From contig NZ_JACHIF010000005.1 in the NCBI RefSeq assembly GCF_014203045.1, forward strand, positions 372,001 through 436,000: a stretch of 64,000 nt of DNA. Reading direction: 5' to 3'. Shown here piece by piece: positions 48,643-57,560 of this stretch (position 1 is its first letter; each line of letters begins with the position of its first letter). Below the pieces are notes generated by a model. It was not told where the DNA came from. It did no database searches and worked only from the letters and a program-made list of their open reading frames with translations. A program made the translations under genes and the position numbers. The stretch is from Prosthecobacter dejongeii. GTDB taxonomy: Bacteria > Verrucomicrobiota > Verrucomicrobiia > Verrucomicrobiales > Verrucomicrobiaceae.

Positions 48643-49652
48643 TGAAACCTTTGTTATACTCCCTGCTGGCCACGGCCTGCCTCAGCCAGGCTGCGCCCGT
48701 GAAACTCATCTTCGATACCGACATGGGCAATGACGTGGATGACGTCATGGCGCTGGAGATGATCCACAACCTGCAAAAGCGCGGGGCCTGTGAACTGCTG
48801 GCCGTGACCATCACCAAAGATCATCCCCAGGCCGCCGCCTTTGTGGATGCGGTGAATACCTTCCATGGGTATCCTGATACGCCCATCGGCGTGGTGAAAA
48901 ATGGTGCCACGCCCGAGCCTGGAAAGTTCAACCTGCTGGCCGATGAAAAGAACGCCGATGGCAGCTACCGTTACCCGCATGACCTCCTCAGCGGCAATGA
49001 TGCGCCTGAAGCCGTGGGCCTGCTGCGCAAGCTCCTGGCCGCCCAGCCAGACAAATCCGTAGTGCTGGCGCAGGTGGGTTTTTTCACCAACTTCGCCCGC
49101 TTGCTGGACTCCCCAGCGGATGCCCACTCGCCACTCAGCGGACGCGATTTGCTGAAGCAAAAAGTCACCGTCCTTTCCATCATGGCCGGCGCTTTCCAGA
49201 CGGTGAAATGGGAAACCCGGCACCTGGAGTACAACGTGGTCAAAGACGTCCCCGCCGCGCAAAAGCTGGCCATCCACTGGCCCACACCCATCGTCTGGAG
49301 CGGTTATGAAATCGGCATGGCGGCGACGTATCCGCACGTGAGCATCGAGCGCGATTTTGAATACGTGAAGCATCACCCGCTGAAGGAGGCCTACTACGCC
49401 TACAACCCCCCGCCGCATGACCGCCCCACCTGGGACCCGACGGCGGTGCTGTATGCCATTTATCCAGATCGCGGGTACTTTGATCTTTCGCCTCCCGGCG
49501 GTGTGACGGTGGAGGACAATGGTGCCACCTGGTACCGCCCTTCCAAAGATGGCAAAGGCCGCCACCGTTACCTCGTCATGTCTCCCGAGCAAGCCGCCCG
49601 CGTGCGTGAGGCCATCGTGCAACTGTGTGTGGAGCCGCCGACGAAACGCTGA
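48639..49652 (+). CDS. Exported nucleoside hydrolase-like protein (paralogue 2)
   Basis: The protein has 337 residues, with a short signal peptide ending LSQAAP and the metal motif FDTDMGNDVDDVMAL. It aligns with the upstream gene over most of its length (shared AAFVDAxNTFHG, SGYEIG, DRPxWDxxxVLYA) but differs in many residues, so it is an old tandem duplication and may have a different nucleoside preference. The ATGA overlap with paralogue 1 suggests coupled translation. It is the last gene of the run that begins at the LacI-type operator. Confidence 0.85.
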   Translation: MMKPLLYSLLATACLSQAAPVKLIFDTDMGNDVDDVMALEMIHNLQKRGACELLAVTITKDHPQAAAFVDAVNTFHGYPDTPIGVVKNGATPEPGKFNLLADEKNADGSYRYPHDLLSGNDAPEAVGLLRKLLAAQPDKSVVLAQVGFFTNFARLLDSPADAHSPLSGRDLLKQKVTVLSIMAGAFQTVKWETRHLEYNVVKDVPAAQKLAIHWPTPIVWSGYEIGMAATYPHVSIERDFEYVKHHPLKEAYYAYNPPPHDRPTWDPTAVLYAIYPDRGYFDLSPPGGVTVEDNGATWYRPSKDGKGRHRYLVMSPEQAARVREAIVQLCVEPPTKR

Positions 49653-49655
49653 GGT

Positions 49656-50219
49656 TTAAGGCCGGGTCAAAAACCACTCGAACTTCTGCGTCACCTGCGC
49701 TCCGCCATCGCTGCCGCCGCTTTCCATGCGCATGAGAAAGTGCTGATTGGTCACCTGGGTGATGAAGTAGCGGAACTGAAATCCCTGCTCTGACTGGCTG
49801 CCCACCCAGGCCCGCAGTGCCTTGCCCGTGTAGCCGGTGGCCGGGTCGGTGCAGCCCAGTACCAGGCAAGTATCGCTGAGACTCAGCATGCCCAGCCCTT
49901 GCTCAAAGACCTCGATCCCCGCAGGCCGCAGAGGCACCGTCTGGGTGTGGCCATCCATCGTCAGCTTCAGCGTGCCGGTTTCCTGCTTCGCATCCAGCGT
50001 CAGGTCCACTTTGTCCTGACTCGGCTTTTTGATCAGCGGCAGCTTTTGGCCATTGGCCGTGATGGTTTTTTCCTTGAAGTCAATTTTCGCCGATCCGTCC
50101 GGAGCTTTCACATTTGTGGTGGCCTCGATGGACTCCGCCTTTAAGACCTCTGCGTGCAGCAGGGATACGGAACTCCATAGACCCGTGAGGAGCAGAAAAA
50201 AACAAGGAATGCGGCGCAT
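49656..50219 (-). CDS. Exported protein of unknown function
   Basis: The protein has 187 residues and a signal peptide, MRRIPCFFLLLTGLWSSVSL followed by LHAE. The mature part is beta-rich, with EVLKAESIEATTNVKAPDGS and ANGQKLPLIKKP near its start; no family is recognised. It is convergent with the nucleoside hydrolase operon (three bases between stop codons) and divergent from ribokinase. Confidence 0.7.
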   Translation of the reverse strand: MRRIPCFFLLLTGLWSSVSLLHAEVLKAESIEATTNVKAPDGSAKIDFKEKTITANGQKLPLIKKPSQDKVDLTLDAKQETGTLKLTMDGHTQTVPLRPAGIEVFEQGLGMLSLSDTCLVLGCTDPATGYTGKALRAWVGSQSEQGFQFRYFITQVTNQHFLMRMESGGSDGGAQVTQKFEWFLTRP

Positions 50220-50335
50220 GGTGACTGGCAGACAACCTCACCGCGTGTTTTGTTGAATCGAAGAAAAGATTGTCGCAGGGCGCTTGCATTGGGGGAGCAG
50301 CAGCGTCACTTCCCCCCTTTTAACAACCAAGTCAC

Positions 50336-51265
50336 ATGGCCAGGAACTCAGCAGCCTCCGTCGTCGTCGTGGGGTCCATGAATGTGGACCTCATCGCATC
50401 CGTGAAGCGTCTGCCCGCAGCGGGTGAGACGGTGGCGGCCGCGTCCCTGGAAAAACGCTTCGGCGGCAAAGGGGCGAACCAAGCCCTGGCCGCTGCCCGT
50501 CATGGGGCCCTGGTGACCCTGATCGGCTGCCTGGGCGATGACCCCGATGGCCGCGACTACCGCAATCACCTGCGCCGCGAAGGCATCAACTGCAGCGCCG
50601 TGAACACCGTGAAAGGCGGCACGGGCAATGCCTTCATCGCCGTGGATGCGAAGGGGGAAAACCAGATCATTGTCATCCCTGGGGCGAATGCCGCGCTCAC
50701 GGCCCCCGCGCTGAAGATGCAGCGTTCGCGGATCGAGGTGGCCAAGGCCCTGCTCATCCAGTTGGAAGTGCCGCTGGAGACCGTGGTGGAGTCCATCAAA
50801 CTGGCCAATGGCCGCGATGTGCCCGTGGTGCTGAATCCCTCGCCCATTCACCCGGATTTCCCCTGGGGCGAGGTGGCCGTCACTGTGCTCATCGTGAACA
50901 GCGGCGAGGCCCAGCAGATCTTCGGCGCGGACGCGGAGGACATGGCTGAAAAGGTGGACGAATGGAAAACTTGGTTAGGCCAAAAAAAGATCCGCACGCT
51001 CATCGTCACCCGAGGTGAAAAATCCACCCTGGTGCTCACGGAAGCGGGGCTGAAAAAAGTGGCTGCGCACAAGGTCAAAGCCGTGGATACCGTGGGCGCA
51101 GGCGATACCTTCGCCGGAGCCTTCACCACGCACCTGGCGGAAGGCGCGCCCCTGCTGGAATGTGTGCGCTGGGCCAATGCCGCCGGTGCCCTGGCCACCC
51201 TGAAAGTCGGCGCCCAAGAAGGCATCCCGCATCGCGGCGATGTGCAGAGCGCGCTGAACGCGTGA
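50336..51265 (+). CDS. rbsK: Ribokinase
   Basis: RbsK phosphorylates ribose to ribose-5-phosphate with ATP. The 309 residues have the PfkB-family signatures: GSMNVDLIASVKRLPAAGET near the N terminus, RFGGKGANQALAAARHGA (substrate site) and the C-terminal KAVDTVGAGDTFAGAFTTHL with the catalytic Asp in GAGD. It completes the salvage chain with the binding protein, permease and nucleoside hydrolases just upstream, although it has its own transcription start region and is separated from them by the minus-strand gene at 49656. Confidence 0.92.
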   Translation: MARNSAASVVVVGSMNVDLIASVKRLPAAGETVAAASLEKRFGGKGANQALAAARHGALVTLIGCLGDDPDGRDYRNHLRREGINCSAVNTVKGGTGNAFIAVDAKGENQIIVIPGANAALTAPALKMQRSRIEVAKALLIQLEVPLETVVESIKLANGRDVPVVLNPSPIHPDFPWGEVAVTVLIVNSGEAQQIFGADAEDMAEKVDEWKTWLGQKKIRTLIVTRGEKSTLVLTEAGLKKVAAHKVKAVDTVGAGDTFAGAFTTHLAEGAPLLECVRWANAAGALATLKVGAQEGIPHRGDVQSALNA

Positions 51266-52153
51266 GGGGGCGGGTAGGGGGGCGGGGTGCCCATGCGTAG
51301 TGGGGTGAGGGGGGACGGATAGTGGTGTGAGGTCATCTGCGGCAGTACAGTATCCATCACTCTCCGAGTGATGCGTTCGCCCCAGACAGGATGGTCCGCT
51401 CCTTCTTCCGAACGAGTCGTGAATGCGTGCGGGCAGGTGAGGCGAACGGGGGGCGGGGGAGAGGTGCGTGCGCGCTGGGGGAGTTAGGCGAATAGGATAT
51501 TCGCGCTCCGTCTGCGGGCCTGCGGGGGCGTGAGGAGTTGAGGGGTGGACGTGAGAGTGGGGGTACGCTTCTCGCGCCCCTCCAGGGCGCGGGGAGGGTG
51601 GACGCGTTTTTGGTTAGGCGGAGGCCCGGGGGTTCTCGGTGCTGCGCACCTTCACCCCCGGCTATGAGCTTTCGCCCCTCCGGGGCGGGGTAGGGGGCGG
51701 ACGGTGCGTGCTAGGGCGGACGGCATCACTCGGAGAGTGATGAATACTGTACTGGCGGACGGTGCGTTTGGGGGCGGACGCATCAGTCGGAGAGTGATGA
51801 ATACTGTACTGCGGACGGTGCGTTTGGGGGCGGACGGCATCACTCGGAGAGTGATGAATACTGTACTGCGGACGGTGCGTTTTGGGGCGGACGCATCACT
51901 CGGAGAGTGATGGATACTGTACTGCGGACGGGGCCGTTCTCCCGCCCCGGAGGGGCGGAAGCGGGTAGCCGGGGGTGGAGCGAGGCTGGGCGAGCGGGAA
52001 CCCCCGGAGATACGGAATAACCAACGATGTGGCAAGAGGTGCGCCCTGGAGGGGCGCGAGAAGGGCCGCTGCACCCCCGATTCACCCCGGGGATGTTAGA
52101 CCGAGGCCGCGCCGACCTCGAAGATGTGCACACGCCCCTTGCAGCCGCTCCCC
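51266..52153. repeat. Intergenic hairpin-repeat cluster 5
   Basis: Layout: inverted hpC leader (hpC at 51355-51373) with its GTTCG...CGAAC block to 51430; hpD (51488-51504); a composite element (51568-52062); and the start of a version-B flank (52080-52110) that breaks off into unrelated sequence before hpB1. The cluster sits between converging rbsK and the transglutaminase-like gene. I see no gene in it. Confidence 0.85.
51568..52062 (+). mobile_element. Composite hairpin element 5, two-armed, four hpC
   Basis: The best-ordered copy: left arm, then hpC at 51724, 51781, 51838 and 51894 (period 57, 57, 56), then a full right arm. The second hpC has CATCAGTC, which breaks one stem pair. The hpC units are separated by almost identical GCGGACGGTGCGTTT spacers. 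Confidence 0.8.
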
Positions 52154-52981
52154 TCAGCCGCGCACTGGGCGCACGGGCCGCAGCAGCCACAGCCCCGCTC
52201 CCGCCAGGGCCAGGGGGAGGAGGAATTTCATCACCTCGGCCACCTGCTCCACCACGGCCAGCACATTCGCCTTCCACTCAAACCGGGCCCCACTGGGCGT
52301 GCTCATGTAGAGGTGATTTTGCCGCGTGCGGATGAGGTCTGCCATGCGCGGGTGGTGCCCGTAGCTGGCGGCCAGCAGCGTCTCATCGGCCGCCAGTTCA
52401 TCCAGGCTGGCCACCTCCCCGTTCGCCTTCATGGGGATGACCTCCAGGTCGGGATCATACAGGTGCCAGTCTCCCCCATACCACACCTCCAGCACCACGT
52501 GCCCCTGCAGGCCGATGTGCCGCGCCGGGTACCCCTGGGCCAAGGCCATGTCCATCATCACATACGAGGCCTGGTCACACAGCACGGTGCTGCCGTACGC
52601 CACGATGAGCCGGGGGGACCACATGTGGCCCAGGGTGGGGTGCAGCAGGCCGGCGGCGGCCAGGATCCAGTTGCTGGCCAGGGTGTGGTGCGCCTCTTCA
52701 TGGGTGAAGCGGGCGGCCACCAGATCACACAGCGCGCGCATTTTTTCCGCATCCGTCCCGGCGGCGGCCATTTTTTCCACCGCACGGGCCCGCAGCCGCG
52801 TGTAGTCCGTCAGCTCCGCTGCCAGCGTGGGGTCAAATTTTTCCCCCGCCCGTGCAGGCTCCCGGTGGTCATGCCCCCAGGAGGTCCACTGGCCCAGGGC
52901 GGCGATGCCCAGCAGCCCCACCCCCAGCACCAGGCAGAGGCTGCCGATTAAGCGGCGGGATGAAGGCGATAGGGAAACCAT
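52154..52981 (-). CDS. Membrane-anchored transglutaminase-like protein
   Basis: The protein has 275 residues from the ATG at 52981; a TTG 33 bases upstream is a weaker alternative. There is one N-terminal membrane helix (RLIGSLCLVLGVGLLGIAAL) and one near the C terminus (MKFLLPLALAGAGLWLL). Between them is a transglutaminase-like core with candidate catalytic residues Cys in TVLCDQASYVM, His in GLQGHVVLEVWY and Asp in WHLYDPDLEVIP. Such proteins may cleave or crosslink peptides; many are uncharacterised. It is a single-gene unit converging on rbsK. Confidence 0.72.
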   Translation of the reverse strand: MVSLSPSSRRLIGSLCLVLGVGLLGIAALGQWTSWGHDHREPARAGEKFDPTLAAELTDYTRLRARAVEKMAAAGTDAEKMRALCDLVAARFTHEEAHHTLASNWILAAAGLLHPTLGHMWSPRLIVAYGSTVLCDQASYVMMDMALAQGYPARHIGLQGHVVLEVWYGGDWHLYDPDLEVIPMKANGEVASLDELAADETLLAASYGHHPRMADLIRTRQNHLYMSTPSGARFEWKANVLAVVEQVAEVMKFLLPLALAGAGLWLLRPVRPVRG

Positions 52982-53132
52982 GCGTGCAAAATGTAAGGGC
53001 AACTCAGAAGACAACGAATGAAAAAACCACTTTTTTCACCCCCAGAAATGACGCGCTTGCGCCCTTCTGTGCAGCTTTTTCAGGCCTTTCCACCCGCCAT
53101 TCACCGGGCCATCAGCCGCATTCATCCTTCCC

Positions 53133-53216
53133 ATGAACAAAATCCCCTTTGCCAAATATCCCCCCGGCAGGTATGACTCCCGCCCCCGCCCAGGCGGCCT
53201 AACTTACCCCTACTGA
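53133..53216 (+). CDS. Possible 27-codon leader ORF before gnd
   Basis: An ATG opens MNKIPFAKYPPGRYDSRPRP followed by GGLTYPY and a stop six bases before the gnd start codon. No good ribosome site is visible, and the peptide has no recognised family. It could be a leader peptide or chance; the placement directly before gnd is the only support. Confidence 0.25.
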   Translation: MNKIPFAKYPPGRYDSRPRPGGLTYPY

Positions 53217-53222
53217 CTGAAA

Positions 53223-54665
53223 ATGAGCCAAAAAAGTGACTTCGGATTGATCGGCCTCGCCGTGATGGGCCAGAACCTAGTGTTGAACGTGGAAAGCCGT
53301 GGCTTCCAGGTTTCCGTGTTTAACCGCACCACCGCCACGACGGACGAATTCATCGCCAAGCACCCTGGCAAAAAGCTCGTCGGCGCCAAGACCCTGGAAG
53401 AATTTGTCCAGTCCCTGGCCACTCCCCGGAAGATCCAGATCATGGTGAAGTCCAACGCCGTCAAAGACAGCGACCGCGACGCGGTGGATGCCGTGATCGA
53501 GCAGCTCATCCCCCTCCTGGAAAAGGACGACATCGTCATTGACGGTGGCAACAGCTACTACCTGACCACGGAGCGCCGCGACAAATACTTGGCCGAAAAA
53601 GGCCTCCGCTTCATCGGCGCAGGCGTCTCCGGCGGTGAAGAAGGCGCCCGCAAAGGCCCCTCCATCATGCCTGGTGGCCCGGCCAGCACCTGGGAAGTCA
53701 TGAAGCCCATCTTTGAAAGCATCTCCGCCAAAGTGGACGGCGAGCCTTGCGTGATCCACATCGGCACTGGCGGCGCTGGCCACTACGTGAAGATGATCCA
53801 CAACGGCATCGAGTATGGCGACATGCAGCTCATCTGCGAAGCCTACAACATCTTCAAAAACGCCGGCTTCACCACGGATGAAATCGCCCAGGTCTTCACC
53901 GACTGGAACGACGGCGACATGCAGAGCTACCTCATCCAGATCACCGGCAAGGCCCTGGAACAGAAAGACCCTGAGACGGGCAAGCCGATCGTCGAACTCA
54001 TCGTGGACAAGGCTGGCCAGAAAGGCACGGGCCAGTGGACCCTGCTGAACGCCGCTGAAAACGCCGTCGTCATCAGCACCATCAATGCCGCTGTGGAGGC
54101 CCGCATCCTTTCCTCCAAGAAGAAAGCCCGCGTGGCTGCCAGCAAGGAACTCACCGGCCCGAAGGTGAACATCACCACGGACAAAGCCGAGCTCGTCCAG
54201 AAAGTGCACGATGCCCTCTACGCCTCCAAAGTCATCTCCTACGCCCAGGGCCTGGACCTGATCAAGACCATGGGCGAAGCGAAGAACTGGGGCCTCGACC
54301 TCGGCCGCATCGCCTCCATCTGGCGCGGCGGTTGCATCATCCGTGCCCGCTTCCTCAACAAGATCACCGACGCGTATCGTGAAAACGCAGAGCTGAGCAA
54401 CCTCATGCTGGCCCCCTTCTTCAAGGACCTGCTGAGCAAGACGCAGCAGAACTGGCGCGAAGTCGTGGCCCTGGCCACGCTGAACGGCATCCCCGTTCCG
54501 GCTTTCTCCGCCTCCCTCGGCTACTACGACAGCTACCGCGCCGAGCGCCTGCCCGCCAACCTGCTGCAGGCCCAGCGCGACTTCTTCGGTGCTCACACCT
54601 ATGAGCGCACGGACAAGCCTGAAGGTGAGTTCTTCCACACCGAGTGGCCAGAAGTCATCGGCTAA
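53223..54665 (+). CDS. gnd: 6-phosphogluconate dehydrogenase (decarboxylating)
   Basis: Gnd oxidises 6-phosphogluconate to ribulose-5-phosphate and CO2, usually with NADP+, in the pentose phosphate pathway. The 480 residues are the normal length. The nucleotide-binding segment IGLAVMGQNLVLNVESRGFQ includes the GxxxMGxNL form of the fold. The substrate site shows GAGVSGGEEGARKGPSIMPG and the catalytic Lys in GHYVKMIHNGIEYGDMQ. KGTGQWT and the C-terminal HTEWPE segment are also conserved. It ends in a strong terminator. Confidence 0.97.
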   Translation: MSQKSDFGLIGLAVMGQNLVLNVESRGFQVSVFNRTTATTDEFIAKHPGKKLVGAKTLEEFVQSLATPRKIQIMVKSNAVKDSDRDAVDAVIEQLIPLLEKDDIVIDGGNSYYLTTERRDKYLAEKGLRFIGAGVSGGEEGARKGPSIMPGGPASTWEVMKPIFESISAKVDGEPCVIHIGTGGAGHYVKMIHNGIEYGDMQLICEAYNIFKNAGFTTDEIAQVFTDWNDGDMQSYLIQITGKALEQKDPETGKPIVELIVDKAGQKGTGQWTLLNAAENAVVISTINAAVEARILSSKKKARVAASKELTGPKVNITTDKAELVQKVHDALYASKVISYAQGLDLIKTMGEAKNWGLDLGRIASIWRGGCIIRARFLNKITDAYRENAELSNLMLAPFFKDLLSKTQQNWREVVALATLNGIPVPAFSASLGYYDSYRAERLPANLLQAQRDFFGAHTYERTDKPEGEFFHTEWPEVIG

Positions 54666-54709
54666 CCCCCGAATGAGGACGTGCCGCGGCACCTCCTCGT
54701 TTCATTTCC

Positions 54710-54742
54710 AGGCGACTGAGGGAAACCTCAGTCGCCTTTTTT
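54710..54742 (+). terminator. Rho-independent terminator of gnd
   Basis: AGGCGACTGAGG and CCTCAGTCGCCT form a perfect 12-base stem with a GAAA-type loop and are followed by six T residues; it is the clearest terminator in the window. Confidence 0.93.
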
Positions 54743-55600
54743 GTGCGGTGCGCGCCCACACCCGCGCCCCGAAACACCGGGCCTCCACATCCAGAGAGAC
54801 CTCCGGACCAGCGCCTAACCAACAACACGCATCGGGGGACATTCGACCTTTCTCGCGCCCCTCCAGGGCGCAGCGTGTGTGGACGCGCTCTTGGTTAGGT
54901 GACCGGGGGTTTCGCTCGTGCCTCGCTCCACCCCCGGCTAGTCTTCTTTCGCCCCTCCGGGGCGCGGGGAGGGGCTTGGGGAGGTTTAGGATGGGGGAGC
55001 GGACGAGGGGGTAAGGTAGGGCGCATTGTCCCAATGCGCAGTGGGGTGGAAGCTAGGGGGCGGACGAGGGCGCTAAATGGGAGTTCCGCGAGGACGCAGA
55101 ACTCGGCACGCGAGACGCGTGCGCTCCATGGCGGACGAGGCTTGGCTGGGGCGGACGGCATCACTCGGAGAGTGATGAATACTGTACTGGCGGACGGTGC
55201 GTGCTGGGGCGGACGCATCACTCGGAGAGTGATGAATACTGTACTGGCGGACGATGCGTGCTGGGGCGGACGGCATCACTCGGAGAGTGATGAATGCTGT
55301 ACTGCGGACGAGGTCATCCCCCCACCCCGCTGCGCCTGGGGACCGTGTGCCCTACCTTTTCCCCTTGCACCTCCTCGCCCCGGAGGGGCGAAAGAAAAGT
55401 AGCCGGGGGTGGAGCGAGGCTTGGCGAGCGGGAACCCCCGGATGGACGAAACCCCCCACAATGTGGCAAGAGGGGCGCCCCGCAGGGGCGCGAGAAACAT
55501 CCGTCCGCCCCCACGCGCGGCGCACCGTCCCCCTGCGCCTACCTTTTCTCCTACACCTCCCCCCGCCCCCGAGTCCTGCGAACTCCCCAGGGACACCGAA
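54743..55600. repeat. Intergenic hairpin-repeat cluster 6
   Basis: After about 100 bases of unique sequence, one long composite element (54849-55496) fills the gap between gnd and the nuoD promoter region. No leader, hpD or version-B triad is present here, so the element occurs alone. The last 100 bases are GC-rich and unremarkable until the AT-rich nuoD control region begins at about 55605. I see no gene. Confidence 0.8.
54849..55496 (+). mobile_element. Composite hairpin element 6, two-armed, longest
   Basis: At about 650 bp it is the largest copy. It has hpC at 55159, 55216 and 55274 (period 57 and 58). The left stemA has the TTTCGCTCGTGCCTCGCT type of insert. The right hpA1 is altered to GCGCCCCGCAGGGGCGC, so its loop is GCA in place of TCC with the stem kept. 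Confidence 0.78.
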
Positions 55601-55607
55601 GGGGAGC

Positions 55608-55625
55608 TTGTGAAATTTTTCACAA
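55608..55625 (+). promoter_or_regulatory. CRP/FNR-family binding site before nuoD
   Basis: TTGTGAAATTTTTCACAA contains TGTGA-N6-TCACA, an exact match to the CRP consensus, with two further symmetric bases. It stands in an AT-rich island 52 bases before the nuoD start codon. A TAGAAT element at 55653-55658 could be the -10, which would put the site centre near -48. Confidence 0.55.
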
Positions 55626-55676
55626 ATTCGTGTTGCCGCTGTTTGGCCCGCGTAGAATAGTCATCTTTACCCCATT

Positions 55677-56936
55677 ATGCCTGCTGTTACCCGTGAATAC
55701 GAGTCCCCGGACACCGCCGCCAAGGTGGCGATGCACCTGGACAGTCTCGAAGAGACGACGACCGATCTCGTGGGCGAGAAGCTGGTCCTGAACATGGGGC
55801 CCTCCCACCCAGCCACCCACGGGGTGCTGCGGATGATTTTGGAACTGGATGGCGAGACCATCACGAAGGCGGAGCCAGATGTGGGCTACCTGCACCGGGG
55901 CGATGAAAAGATCGCCGAAAACATGCATTACAACCAGTTCGTGCCCTACACAGACCGGCTGGACTACCTGGCCCCCCTGGCCAACAACGTGGCTTACGCC
56001 CTGGCGGTGGAAAAACTGATGGGCTGGGAAGTGCCGGAGCGTGGCCGTGCGATCCGCGTGATCTGCTGTGAGCTGGCGCGCATTTCCGCCCACCTGCTGG
56101 GCGTGGGCGTCTTCGCCATGGACGTGGGCGCGATGACGGTTTTCCTCTACACGTTCACGGAGCGTGAGAAGATCTATAACCTGTGCGAGCAGCTCACCGG
56201 CGCACGCTTCACCACCAGCTACACCCGCGTGGGCGGCCAGATCCGCGATCTGCCAGACGGCTTTACCGAGTCGGTCCTGAAGTTCCTTGCCGAGGTGGAG
56301 CCCGTCATTGATGAGATTGACAAGCTGCTGACGCGCAACGCCATCTTCATCGCCCGTACGCAGGACATCGGCGTCATCACCAAGGCGGATGCCATCGCCT
56401 ACGGCCTCTCGGGCCCGAACCTGCGCGGCTCCGGCGTGGAGCATGACCTGCGCAAAACGAACCCTTACCTCGACTACGAGAAGTACGAATTCGATGTGCC
56501 CATCGGCACCAAGGGAGATTGTTACGATCGTTACCTCGTCCGCATGGAAGAGATGCGCCAGAGCGTGCGCATCCTGCGTCAGGTGTTTGCGAAGCTGCCC
56601 GGCGGCCCCATCAATGTGGCCGATGCCAAAGGCCTGCTGCCAAATAAAGATCGCGTGCTCATGAAGATGGAGGAGCTCATCCACCACTTCATCATCGCCA
56701 CTCAGGGCATTGATGCGCCTGCGGGTGAGGTGTACTTTGGCGCGGAAAATCCTAAGGGAGAGCTGGGCTTTTACATCCACAGCAAGGGCGGTGGGGTGCC
56801 TTACCGCCTGAAGATCCGCAGCCCCTCGTTCGTGAACCTGAGCATCCTTTCCAAAATCATGCCCGGTCACATGCTCAGCGACATTCCTTCCGTGCTGGGC
56901 AGCCTCGACTTCGTGATGGGCGAGTGCGACCGCTGA
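55677..56936 (+). CDS. nuoD: NADH-quinone oxidoreductase subunit D
   Basis: NuoD is the 49-kDa-type subunit of complex I that lines the quinone site. Its 419 residues carry the signature MGPSHPATHGVLRMILELDG, then YLHRGDEKIAE, and RVICCELARISAHLLGVGVF. The C terminus ends LDFVMGECDR, as in complete family members. It is followed 48 bases later by nuoE. The usual partners nuoA, nuoB and nuoC are not upstream, where a repeat cluster and gnd lie, so the complex I genes are split in this genome. Confidence 0.96.
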   Translation: MPAVTREYESPDTAAKVAMHLDSLEETTTDLVGEKLVLNMGPSHPATHGVLRMILELDGETITKAEPDVGYLHRGDEKIAENMHYNQFVPYTDRLDYLAPLANNVAYALAVEKLMGWEVPERGRAIRVICCELARISAHLLGVGVFAMDVGAMTVFLYTFTEREKIYNLCEQLTGARFTTSYTRVGGQIRDLPDGFTESVLKFLAEVEPVIDEIDKLLTRNAIFIARTQDIGVITKADAIAYGLSGPNLRGSGVEHDLRKTNPYLDYEKYEFDVPIGTKGDCYDRYLVRMEEMRQSVRILRQVFAKLPGGPINVADAKGLLPNKDRVLMKMEELIHHFIIATQGIDAPAGEVYFGAENPKGELGFYIHSKGGGVPYRLKIRSPSFVNLSILSKIMPGHMLSDIPSVLGSLDFVMGECDR

Positions 56937-56984
56937 GGCTGCACGCGCTGAATCTAGCAACCTTTTACTACCTGAACTTTTAAG

Positions 56985-57485
56985 ATGGCATTCGCAGTCC
57001 CCGCAGAGTTGGAGAGCAAGATGGACGAGGTGATCACGCATTACCCCGTTTCCAAGCGCAGTGCCGTTTTGCCCCTGCTGCACCTGATGCAGGAGCACTA
57101 CCGGTTCATCAGCGATGACATCGTGAACTGGGTGGCGGCGAAGCTGGGGCTGGAGCCGATCCAGGTGCTGGAGGTGGTGACCTTCTACCCCGGTTTCCGC
57201 CAGAGCGCCCCTGGGAAGTACCACATCCGCGTCTGCCGCACGCTTTCCTGCGCCATGACGGGCAGCTATGAGCTGATGGATGCGCTGTGCAAAGAGGCCA
57301 AAATTGACCGCAGCCACTGCGATCACCACCACCCCATCGCGGTGAGTGAAGACGGCAAGTACAGCATCGAATTTGCTGAGTGCCTGGCGAGCTGCGGCTT
57401 TGGCCCCGTGTGCATGGTGGAAGACGACTTTTTTGAAAAGGTGGAGCCTGCCAAAGCGGCGGAGCTGCTGGCAAAGTACCCTTGA
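56985..57485 (+). CDS. nuoE: NADH-quinone oxidoreductase subunit E
   Basis: NuoE is the 24-kDa-type subunit that binds a [2Fe-2S] cluster next to the NADH site. Its 166 residues include the four expected cysteines as CRTLSC (about residue 79) and CLASC (about 128), with the thioredoxin-like fold segments VVTFYPGFRQ and FGPVCMVEDDFFEKV. It lies between nuoD and a lipid-kinase gene. nuoF, which normally follows nuoE, is absent here. Confidence 0.95.
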   Translation: MAFAVPAELESKMDEVITHYPVSKRSAVLPLLHLMQEHYRFISDDIVNWVAAKLGLEPIQVLEVVTFYPGFRQSAPGKYHIRVCRTLSCAMTGSYELMDALCKEAKIDRSHCDHHHPIAVSEDGKYSIEFAECLASCGFGPVCMVEDDFFEKVEPAKAAELLAKYP

Positions 57486-57560
57486 TCGGTGGCGTGCCGC
57501 CTCGCCAAGGGAAGTGTTGCTTGAGCTCGGCCCCATTCTGGCCCATAGGCGCTGCCCCTC

